The notes under the pieces were generated by a model. That model saw only the letters and a list, made by a program, of their open reading frames with translations. It did no database searches and had not been told where the DNA came from. Below, piece by piece: positions 6,736 through 12,412 of a stretch of DNA of 12,412 nt. Source of the DNA: Verrucomicrobiaceae bacterium UBA7681 (GTDB taxonomy: Bacteria > Verrucomicrobiota > Verrucomicrobiia > Verrucomicrobiales > Verrucomicrobiaceae); NCBI GenBank assembly GCA_002482965.1, contig DLGZ01000038.1:63665-76076 (forward strand), written 5' to 3'. The number at the start of each line of letters is the position of its first letter. Position 1 is the stretch's first letter. The position numbers and the translations under genes are program-made.

Positions 6736-7173
6736 CTAGCTCTTTTTGACCGATTCCGCCTTCTTCAGTACCTTGGTCAGCTTTTTGGCAAAATCTTTGG
6801 GGGTGGTGACGTCCTTCAGGTCGTCCAGCGTGGTCTTGCCTGTGGGGTCGAGGAAAAACAGGTGGGGAATGGTGTCCACATGAAAGCCTTCGGCGAGTTT
6901 GCTGTTGGATTCATCGTCGATGTCCAGATAGGCCCAGTTGAATTTGTCCTGCAACGGCTGCACCACGCTGCTCGGGTAAACACTCTTTTTCATGGACTGG
7001 CACGGGCCGCACCAGGAGGCGGAGAAGACGATGATGACGGGCTTGCCGTTTTGTTTGGCCGCTTTCAGCACCCCGGCTGTGGTGGTGAAGAACTTCGGGC
7101 TGCCTGCGGGAAAGTCAGCGGCATGGAGACTGATCGAAAATAGAATGGTGAGTAGAAGCAGGGCTTGTTTCAT
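6736..7173 (-). CDS. Exported thioredoxin-fold protein (WCGPC)
   Basis: 145 aa from the ATG at 7173. An upstream in-frame GTG at 7203 would only add residues before the signal peptide. The signal peptide MKQALLLLTILFSISLHA probably ends at Ala18, placing the protein in the periplasm. The active site is W54-C55-G56-P57-C58 and the cis-proline is P103 in HVDTIPHLFF, both as in active thioredoxins. FLDPTGK after it is typical of the thioredoxin-7/DsbD-gamma-like group. The C-terminus is unusually Lys-rich (KKLTKVLKKAESVKK). It should carry out thiol-disulphide exchange in the envelope. No membrane electron donor such as DsbD is in the window, so its partner is unknown. It lies 63 nt after the CDP-alcohol phosphatidyltransferase-like gene. 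Confidence 0.9.
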   Translation of the reverse strand: MKQALLLLTILFSISLHAADFPAGSPKFFTTTAGVLKAAKQNGKPVIIVFSASWCGPCQSMKKSVYPSSVVQPLQDKFNWAYLDIDDESNSKLAEGFHVDTIPHLFFLDPTGKTTLDDLKDVTTPKDFAKKLTKVLKKAESVKKS

Positions 7174-7231
7174 GAGAGGAGCACGGAAAGGGACGCAAGC
7201 CACGGGAGGAATATTTCAACTCCTGCAGCCT

Positions 7232-7244
7232 CTCTTTTAAAGAG
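7232..7244. repeat. Small dyad over a stop codon
   Basis: CTCTT-TTA-AAGAG is a 5-bp inverted repeat that overlaps the TAA stop of the CDP-alcohol phosphatidyltransferase-like gene. It is too short to call a terminator. Confidence 0.3.
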
Positions 7245-7938
7245 CTGTTTTGTCTCCGGAACGCAGCGCCTGGGCCATGACGGCCAGCCGCCGCCAGCAG
7301 GTCCAGACTCCGCCGATAAAAATCAGCGTCAGCGCCAGCAGGATGCCGAAGCGTTCCTGCCCGGTCAGATGCTGGATCATTTCGATCAAGAGCCCGCCGC
7401 ATAGCACGGCCATGCGGTGCTGTTTGGCCATGGGGCCGCGGAAGTCGTGTTTGCCGGTCAGGGATGCCCCCAGCACGCGGATGTAGGCCGTCCAGACTGC
7501 CGTCACCGCGCAGCACCAGCCCAGCGGAATCACCTGGAATAGTTTGACCACCCCGGGATCTCCCGCGCCGCTGTAGCCCGCACCGACCATGATCAGCACA
7601 TCCGCCACGCGGTCCGGTGCATCGTTGTAAATCGCTCCCACTGGCGAACCTTTGCCGCCTTCTACGGCCACCATGCCGTCCATCAAATTGCACACCAGCC
7701 GCATTTGAATGCAGACGAGGGCTCCCAGCCATGCGGCGAGAATGCCGGCGTTGCTGGTTTGATCTCCGGCGACCATGAAGCAGGCCATCGCACCACCGGC
7801 AAAGAGCACGCTCAGCAGTGAAATCGCATTCGGTGTCAGACCTGAACGCGCCAGCCAACTGGCCAGTGCATGCGCCCAGCGAGTGTCGCGGGATTTTAGG
7901 CTGCGGCGTGACGCCAGGTGTTCTTCGGGCACGCTCAT
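7237..7938 (-). CDS. CDP-alcohol phosphatidyltransferase-family membrane protein with altered motif
   Basis: 233 aa. The family joins a CDP-linked lipid and an alcohol to make phospholipids, in the inner membrane. The signature region is at residues 84-109: N84-x2-D87-G88-x2-A91-V92-x8-G101-x3-N105-x3-D109. Compared with the classical D-x2-D-G-x2-A-R-x8-G-x3-D-x3-D, the first and third aspartates are Asn and the Arg is Val. An extra Asp106 follows N105. Several hydrophobic helices are visible (about 38-57, 63-83, 112-121, 133-158, 176-190, 198-213). I recall relatives with a similar NLxDGMVAVEGG block in other bacteria, so the change may define a subfamily. The substrate is unknown and classical transferase activity is uncertain. 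It starts 18 nt after the upstream lipoprotein gene. Confidence 0.8.
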   Translation of the reverse strand: MSVPEEHLASRRSLKSRDTRWAHALASWLARSGLTPNAISLLSVLFAGGAMACFMVAGDQTSNAGILAAWLGALVCIQMRLVCNLMDGMVAVEGGKGSPVGAIYNDAPDRVADVLIMVGAGYSGAGDPGVVKLFQVIPLGWCCAVTAVWTAYIRVLGASLTGKHDFRGPMAKQHRMAVLCGGLLIEMIQHLTGQERFGILLALTLIFIGGVWTCWRRLAVMAQALRSGDKTAL

Positions 7939-7956
7939 AGGCTTGGGAGATTGCGT

Positions 7957-8454
7957 TTAGCGTGCCGTGGACTTCCAACTCACCACCCGCCCGCCGACAA
8001 AATCCGCCGTTCCTGCGGTGTAGGGGATGTAAGTCACAGCACTGCCGCCGCCCCACATGGGATACCCGCCGTAGCCGTAGGGGCCGAAGCCACCAAAGCC
8101 GCCGTACCCACCGTAGCCGTATCCGCCATAACCGAAGCCGCCGTAGCCAAATCCCATGTTCATGCTCATGGAACGCACGGGACGCTGCCCTTCATAGGTC
8201 CAGTTCTCGCTCTGCCTTCCACGATTGACGCCGACCGAGACAGTGTCAGGACGCCCCCAGGCCAGGAAAACCGCATCGCGTGTCATGCCCTCACGGATCA
8301 AGCCGTGGGAGATGAGCTGGCGGTCCTTGGCGCTCAACTTGGAAAACATCTCCGGGTTTTTCTCGATGCGCGTCTGGGGTGTGGAAGCGCACTGGACGAA
8401 AAAAGTGGCAATGACCACAGCCAGACAAAGGCGTAGAAATGATGGCGTTTTCAT
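7957..8454 (-). CDS. BamE/SmpA-like probable lipoprotein with Gly/Tyr-rich repeat
   Basis: 165 aa. The signal sequence ends in FFVQC with Cys22 followed by AST. This is a weak lipobox (Gln at -1), but lipidation is still likely. Residues about 48-90 carry LIREGMTRDAVFLAWGRPD and SENWTYEG, which resemble the short alpha-beta unit of BamE/SmpA-like lipoproteins (GMT...V...G.P, then W.Y). Residues 101-131 are almost only Gly, Tyr and Phe (GYGGFGYGGYGYGG units), encoded by a GCC/GTA-rich tandem stretch at about 8065-8155 on the plus strand. The tail SAVTYIPYTAGTADFVGGRVVSW is hydrophobic/aromatic. A true BamE role is not supported by context, since no BAM gene is nearby. It lies 45 nt after the MFS gene and 18 nt before the CDP-alcohol phosphatidyltransferase-like gene. 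Confidence 0.75.
   Translation of the reverse strand: MKTPSFLRLCLAVVIATFFVQCASTPQTRIEKNPEMFSKLSAKDRQLISHGLIREGMTRDAVFLAWGRPDTVSVGVNRGRQSENWTYEGQRPVRSMSMNMGFGYGGFGYGGYGYGGYGGFGGFGPYGYGGYPMWGGGSAVTYIPYTAGTADFVGGRVVSWKSTAR
8065..8155 (-). repeat. Degenerate Gly/Tyr-encoding tandem repeat
   Basis: Imperfect 6- to 12-bp units of the type GCCGTAGCC and CCACCAAAG repeat through this stretch and encode the Gly/Tyr/Phe run of the lipoprotein. Such repeats can vary in length between strains, but this single sequence cannot show that. Confidence 0.6.
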
Positions 8455-8499
8455 GGTTGGGAGCAGTTTGTGCCGGTGAAGTTGTTTGTCGAACTGTAC

Positions 8500-9840
8500 T
8501 TAAGGACCCGCAGATTGTACGATTCGTTCATCTTTACGGATGGAAAAACTGCGCAGCAGCATCCAGCAGCCTGCCAGGAGTGCGCTGCCGGCAAACCACC
8601 ACGGCCACAGTTTGAGCGCTGCGGCAAACACGCGCGGATCATCCGCGCTCAAGTTCATATGGCCGGCCACCCAGCTCGTCTGCCAGCCGAAAAGCAGCGT
8701 GAGTGTTCCGTAGGCCAGATTGATCGTCAGCCCGCGAAAGCTCAGTGCTGTGGCCCGCTGTTCTGAATCCACAATCTCATTGAGATAATTCGACAGGAAG
8801 AACTGGAGAAAGCGCATGCTCAGGAACAGTGGCACGACCAGAGCGACGCCCGCCCAGCCCGGCTGCGGATGCGCCGCAGCCATCAAGCCACCAAACACCA
8901 CGAGGCCCAGCCAGGTGAAGTTCTGCCGTGCAGTCATGACCTTGGCGCTCTTTTCCATCAGGCTCGCTGTCACCAGCCCCAGCAGTGACACAACAGTACC
9001 GATCACCCCATACCAGCCTTCCTCGATGCCCACGAGGCGGTAGAAATTGCTGGCCACCGTCAGGAACAGACGGATCACACTGTCAAAGACCAGCCCGAAC
9101 ACGATCAGCGCAAAGGCTGCTTTCGTGCGCCACATCCAGCCGCCTGTTTTTAGGATGGAGACCCAGGTTTCACGGATGCTCTGCAACAGCGAGGTCTTGG
9201 GGACAGGTGTGCGAACTTCGGTCATGCGCAGGCTTACCACGAGGCAGGCCAGCGCCGTGCCCAGGCCGAGCAGCAGCGGCAGTTTCATGGCCACCGTCTT
9301 CGGCACCGTCACATCGAGGCCTGTCCAATGCAGTGCCGTCGTCAAAGTTTGCGCATCATACAGCACCGATCCGATGATGGAGGACACTACAAATCCCAGT
9401 GCCATCCCGCGTGAAAGCTTCGCCATGATCTGCGGCCACAGCGTCGTGCGTTCCGCTGCTGGCAGGGAGTCATAAGTCAGGGCCTCATCCGCGCCGCTCG
9501 CACAGGCTTCGGCGGCACCGCTGAGGACTCGATTCGCGACAAACAGCCAGAAGACAAGATCATGGTGCCCCGGCTGCATCAGGCACAGCACCGCCATCTC
9601 CAGCACCATCAGCACGCCTGCCGCCACCACCAGCGGCCTGCGGCCAAAGCGGTCTGCCAGCGCGCCGGATGGCACCTCCAGCACCACGCTGGTCAGCGCC
9701 CACACTACGTTCAGCGCCGCGAACTCCCCGATGTTCAGTCCCAGATCGAGGAACAGAATGGTGAACACCGGGTAGTAAAACCGGCAGTTGAAGAGGATTC
9801 GGAACCAGACAAACAGGCGCGCATTGGAATGCTCAGGCAT
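8500..9840 (-). CDS. MFS transporter
   Basis: 446 aa, the usual length for a 12-helix major facilitator superfamily carrier in the inner membrane. The loop between helices 2 and 3 has G59-A-L-A-D63-R-F-G-R-R-P, a good copy of MFS motif A. Hydrophobic helices follow throughout, with a central cytoplasmic loop near LRMTEVRTPVPKTS separating the two halves. The last loop is ISIRKDER-like (SFSIRKDERIVQ). The group is general; drug, sugar or metabolite export are all possible and no substrate can be read from sequence. It starts 61 nt after the DUF2490-like gene and ends 45 nt before the lipoprotein gene, so co-transcription is plausible. No strong Shine-Dalgarno is seen; AGAGAG lies close to the start. 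Confidence 0.9.
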   Translation of the reverse strand: MPEHSNARLFVWFRILFNCRFYYPVFTILFLDLGLNIGEFAALNVVWALTSVVLEVPSGALADRFGRRPLVVAAGVLMVLEMAVLCLMQPGHHDLVFWLFVANRVLSGAAEACASGADEALTYDSLPAAERTTLWPQIMAKLSRGMALGFVVSSIIGSVLYDAQTLTTALHWTGLDVTVPKTVAMKLPLLLGLGTALACLVVSLRMTEVRTPVPKTSLLQSIRETWVSILKTGGWMWRTKAAFALIVFGLVFDSVIRLFLTVASNFYRLVGIEEGWYGVIGTVVSLLGLVTASLMEKSAKVMTARQNFTWLGLVVFGGLMAAAHPQPGWAGVALVVPLFLSMRFLQFFLSNYLNEIVDSEQRATALSFRGLTINLAYGTLTLLFGWQTSWVAGHMNLSADDPRVFAAALKLWPWWFAGSALLAGCWMLLRSFSIRKDERIVQSAGP

Positions 9841-9901
9841 GAGTCTCTCTACGCTTCAAATCATGACGCGGGCAACGCAAAGCCACGATTTTGTCCCTGC
9901 G

Positions 9902-10546
9902 CTAAAACCGCACCCGCAGATAGGAGACCAGTACGGATTCGTGTTTCCAGTTCGTCTTGCCGCGCTTGGAATCGATCATGTAGAAGAGGTCGAGGTCCAC
10001 CGACTCACTGAGTTTGAACGTGAGCCCCAGCGGCACGAAACGGTTCTCCGTGTGCCGTCGTAGATGCAGGTCTTGGAGCCACTCGTTGCTGGCAAAGATG
10101 CGTGTCAGCGGACCTAGCGGCTGGGGCAGAGTCCAGGCGAGTTGCATACGGTGCCGGGTGCGGCTCGTCCTGAATGCCTGCCCTTCGTTTTCGCGCCACT
10201 CCATGCGGTTGCGCCACTCCACGCGCAGTCGTTTTGTCAGATCGAACTGTGGATTGATTTCCAGTTCCGGGCGAAGCTGGCCGTAGCGCTCGTGCGTGGT
10301 GATGTTTTCGAGTCTGAGCGTCGACAACCCAAGACCGAGTTCAAGCCACTCTGCCGCAGCATACTTCACGCGCGGACTCACGATTTGCACATAGGAGCCG
10401 TCCACTTCGTCGGCGAAGTTGCCCATGTAGAGGCTGGCCTTCCACGGCGGCTTGCGGTAAAAATCCACCGTGCTCCACGCCCACCACTCGTCGGCCTGCG
10501 CAGGCGCGACGGCAAGAAGGCACAGCAATATCAGCAGCAGGCGCAT
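9902..10546 (-). CDS. DUF2490-like outer-membrane beta-barrel protein
   Basis: 214 aa. The signal peptide MRLLLILLCLLAVAPAQA ends in a good AQA site before DEWW. The rest consists of amphipathic strands with many Arg/Trp/Glu residues: RYGQLRPELEINPQF, RLRVEWRNRMEWREN, RTRHRMQLAWTLP, RFVPLGLTFKL and a terminal SYLRVRF. The N-terminal W-W-x-W-S-T-V-D-F and the repeated R-x-R-x-E-x-R strand pattern match DUF2490, a family of predicted outer-membrane barrels of unknown role. The final Phe fits the C-terminal signal of outer-membrane proteins. It begins only 8 nt after the truncated haemoglobin stop, so the two are almost certainly on one transcript. Confidence 0.8.
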   Translation of the reverse strand: MRLLLILLCLLAVAPAQADEWWAWSTVDFYRKPPWKASLYMGNFADEVDGSYVQIVSPRVKYAAAEWLELGLGLSTLRLENITTHERYGQLRPELEINPQFDLTKRLRVEWRNRMEWRENEGQAFRTSRTRHRMQLAWTLPQPLGPLTRIFASNEWLQDLHLRRHTENRFVPLGLTFKLSESVDLDLFYMIDSKRGKTNWKHESVLVSYLRVRF

Positions 10547-10554
10547 CGGCCGGT

Positions 10555-10929
10555 TCAGTAGGAGGTGCCGACGATTTCGTTGGTCATGGCATTGATCCGC
10601 TGAATGACTTCATCCGCCTCTTCCTGGGTCACGCCCATGTCGAGCAGCGTCTCCACCAGATGCCCGGTGAAACGGGCGAAATGCTGCCTGGTGATGCCGC
10701 GTCCGTGATGCGTGTGCGCCAGGGGGCGGCCGCTGTATTGGATCGGCCCGCCGGTGGCCATCACAAAGAACTCGCGCTGCATGGCGTGTAGTTTTTCCAG
10801 TTCGGTGTGCTTAAAAAAGGGTCCGAGTTCGGGATCAGCCAGCACACGGACATAAAAGGCGGGAATGAGAGCGGTGATCAAATCTTCGCCACCGAGACGT
10901 TCATAGAGAGAAGGGGGATTGGGCTTCAT
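10555..10929 (-). CDS. Truncated haemoglobin, group I-like
   Basis: 124 aa from the ATG at 10929, which fits the 2-on-2 globin core length and begins SLYERLGGEDLI as usual. A longer in-frame reading from a GTG at 11025 adds only an unrelated tail. FYVRVLADPELGPFF (from residue 25) carries the B10 tyrosine Y26. The EFFVMATGGP stretch covers the E helix and the loop after it. HHGRGITRQHF carries the likely proximal F8 histidine, H74. These globins bind haem, oxygen and nitric oxide in the cytoplasm, and nitric-oxide detoxification or oxygen sensing is typical of the family. The gene leads a tight minus-strand cluster and is divergent from the antiporter gene. I see no obvious nitric-oxide-responsive operator. 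Confidence 0.92.
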   Translation of the reverse strand: MKPNPPSLYERLGGEDLITALIPAFYVRVLADPELGPFFKHTELEKLHAMQREFFVMATGGPIQYSGRPLAHTHHGRGITRQHFARFTGHLVETLLDMGVTQEEADEVIQRINAMTNEIVGTSY

Positions 10930-11084
10930 GCATCCCGCTAAAGCACAAACAGCACCGTCTTGCCGATGCAAAGCGGTTCCTGACAAACCAGGCGCAGTGA
11001 ATGCCAGAAGACGCGTGATGCACACGCAAAAATGGTGTACAAAACCGTCGTGCCACTGGCATCAATCATGCCTATGGAAGCATT
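10930..11084. promoter_or_regulatory. Divergent intergenic region
   Basis: 155 bp between the truncated haemoglobin and the antiporter, so both promoters should lie here. TTGTCA on the minus strand (10981-10986) is a possible -35 for the globin, but no good -10 is spaced from it. A perfect dyad TGCCA-C-TGGCA (11051-11061) lies 23 bp before the antiporter start and could be an operator. A palindromic TGTACA sits at 11036-11041. Confidence 0.4.
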
Positions 11085-12412
11085 ATGTCATTCCTTCAGC
11101 AACTGCATCAGGACGCCCCGGTGGCCTGTGATCTGCTCATTTTCAGCATCGTCATTCTTGGCGGCATCGGCCTTGGCAACATTCGTTTCCGGGGTGTCAA
11201 ACTAGGTACTGCTGGCGTGCTGTTCGTCGGTCTGGCTGTATCGCACTTTGGACTGCGTCCTGAAACGGAAGTGGCGCACTTTTTGAAGGAGTTTGGGCTC
11301 GTTCTTTTCGTGTTTGCGCTCGGAATGCAGATGGGGCCGGGCTTCTTCGCCTCGCTGCGGCGACAGGGGCGCATGCTGAATGCCTACGCTGCCTTGCTGG
11401 TGGTTTTGGGTGCCGTTGTGGCCTTGGCAGGTGGTTGGATGCTTGACATGCCGCTTCCTGCTGTGGCGGGTTTGTTTGCCGGAGCCACCACCAACACGCC
11501 TGCACTCGGTGCCGCACAGCAGGCGCTTGCCACTGCTCATGCTGACCCTGCGCTGGTCACGCTGCCGGCGCTTACCTACGCAGCGGCTTATCCGCTGGCC
11601 ATTGTTGGCATCATTCTGTCACTCATCGTTCTGCGTGCCTTCTTCAAGGTGGATGTGGCGGAGGAGGTGGAGCTGTTTCGGCGGGCGCAGGGCGAAGGCA
11701 TTGAGCCTCTGCAACGCATGAACCTGCGGGTGGAGAATCCGAATCTCGAAGGTGTCAGCATTGCCAAGGTTCCCGGTGTTCAGGAAACCAGTGTCATCAT
11801 CTCTCGGCATCGCCCGGCCTTGGGTGGGGAGGTCACTGCTGCCACGCAGGAGACGAAGCTGCACGTCGGGGATGTGATCATGGTCGTCGGCACGCAGTCG
11901 CATCTGGACCAGTTTCGTCTCGTCATCGGCAGTGTGAGCCCGGAGAATCTCATGAAAGCTCCCGGCAGGATCACGTACCGCCGCGTGGTGCTCACCAACA
12001 AAAAGCTGCTCGGGAAAAGGGTGCGAGAACTCGGCCTCGACCATTTTCACGGCGTCGCCGTCACACGTGTAAGTCGTGGCGATTTGATCTTCACCGCGCT
12101 GCCCGATCTAAGGCTCCAGTTTGGCGACATGCTCCAGCTTGTGGGGGATGAGGATTCTCTCAACGCCGCCACGCAAAGGCTGGGCAATGCGGTGCAAATG
12201 CTGCAGGAAACCAAGTTTGCCGCCATCTTCGCAGGCATCCTCCTCGGCGTTCTGCTCGGCCTCTACCCCATTCACATCAATGGCCTGCCAGCGCCGGTGC
12301 GGCTGGGGCTGGCTGGCGGGCCGCTTATCGTGGCCATTCTGATGAGTCATCTTGGGCGTCTGGGGCCCATGATCATGCACATGCCTATCAATGCGAACCG
12401 CGCCCTGCGTGA
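11085..12412 (+). CDS. AspT/YidE/YbjL-type transporter with two RCK_C domains (3' partial)
   Basis: 442 codons are visible to the window end with no stop; the family is usually about 550-560 aa, so roughly 110 residues are missing. The first membrane half (about residues 15-185) has LGGIGLGNIRF and AGATTNTPALGAA, hallmarks of the aspartate-alanine exchanger family (AspT, YidE, YbjL). Two TrkA-C/RCK_C domains follow at about 205-283 (LHVGDVIMVVG) and 295-368 (RLQFGDMLQLVGDED), which may bind a regulatory ligand in the cytoplasm. The second membrane half begins near 377 and includes GLAGGPLIVAILMSHLG, the matching repeat motif. The substrate is probably an acidic amino acid or dicarboxylate by family, but is not fixed by sequence. 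GGAAG four bases before the ATG is the best Shine-Dalgarno-like sequence in the window. Confidence 0.9.
   Translation, partial: MSFLQQLHQDAPVACDLLIFSIVILGGIGLGNIRFRGVKLGTAGVLFVGLAVSHFGLRPETEVAHFLKEFGLVLFVFALGMQMGPGFFASLRRQGRMLNAYAALLVVLGAVVALAGGWMLDMPLPAVAGLFAGATTNTPALGAAQQALATAHADPALVTLPALTYAAAYPLAIVGIILSLIVLRAFFKVDVAEEVELFRRAQGEGIEPLQRMNLRVENPNLEGVSIAKVPGVQETSVIISRHRPALGGEVTAATQETKLHVGDVIMVVGTQSHLDQFRLVIGSVSPENLMKAPGRITYRRVVLTNKKLLGKRVRELGLDHFHGVAVTRVSRGDLIFTALPDLRLQFGDMLQLVGDEDSLNAATQRLGNAVQMLQETKFAAIFAGILLGVLLGLYPIHINGLPAPVRLGLAGGPLIVAILMSHLGRLGPMIMHMPINANRALR

Noticed and set aside
7115..8056. 313-codon minus-strand frame overlapping the CDP-alcohol phosphatidyltransferase-like gene
   Set aside because: It is a different frame on the same strand through a gene with clear helices and motif. 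Its translation is Arg/Gly-rich without any domain.
5396..10929. Possible new defence or biosynthetic system in the minus-strand cluster
   Set aside because: All eight genes belong to common housekeeping or envelope families. There is no effector, nuclease-sensor pair, reverse transcriptase or repeat array, and shared direction alone is not enough.
10930..11025. N-terminal extension of the truncated haemoglobin from a GTG
   Set aside because: The extension does not resemble a globin pre-helix, and the ATG at 10929 gives the normal length and N-terminus. It would also occupy most of the divergent promoter region.

Overview
The window is a GC-rich bacterial chromosome segment that looks like a member of the PVC group, most likely Verrucomicrobiota (Prosthecobacter or Verrucomicrobium-like). 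This is inferred from gene families, not from a marker gene. The first gene encodes a PQQ-type beta-propeller with an internal LamG domain, and the second encodes a CTIPVF...ALDRW exported protein. Both are types I associate with Planctomycetota and Verrucomicrobiota. Almost no start codon has a clear Shine-Dalgarno sequence, and many products are exported or membrane proteins. No rRNA, tRNA, CRISPR array, transposase or phage gene is visible.

Layout. (1) Positions 1-3716, plus strand: a 5'-truncated propeller/LamG protein, then, 5 nt after its stop, an exported protein with a C-terminal membrane anchor. (2) Positions 3717-4502: a non-coding stretch holding a 491-bp segment bounded by perfect 20-bp inverted repeats (3723-3742 and 4194-4213). 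A long nested palindrome (3982-4069) lies inside it, and an AT-rich probable promoter follows it. (3) Positions 4503-5372, plus strand: an outer-membrane beta-barrel protein with a Pro/Gly/Tyr-rich N-terminal region. (4) Positions 5396-10929, minus strand: eight genes in one direction. In transcription order these are a truncated haemoglobin, a DUF2490-like outer-membrane protein, an MFS transporter, a BamE-like Gly/Tyr-rich probable lipoprotein, a CDP-alcohol phosphatidyltransferase-like membrane enzyme, an exported thioredoxin, a 3D-domain lipoprotein, and endonuclease III (nth). Gaps are 8 to 63 nt except for 195 nt before the 3D lipoprotein, where a terminator-like hairpin and a new promoter candidate lie. 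(5) Positions 11085 to the end, plus strand: a 3'-truncated AspT/YidE/YbjL-type transporter with two RCK_C domains, divergent from the haemoglobin gene.

How the genes fit together: most of the minus-strand genes are envelope functions (outer membrane, lipoproteins, phospholipid-type enzyme, periplasmic thiol chemistry, cell-wall-type 3D domain). Tight spacing suggests co-transcription in at least two units: globin to thioredoxin, and 3D lipoprotein to nth. No shared pathway is proven by the sequence. The most unusual items are the inverted-repeat element, the altered iron-sulphur cysteine spacing in endonuclease III, and the altered catalytic motif of the CDP-alcohol phosphatidyltransferase homologue. 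I see no clear new defence or metabolic system.
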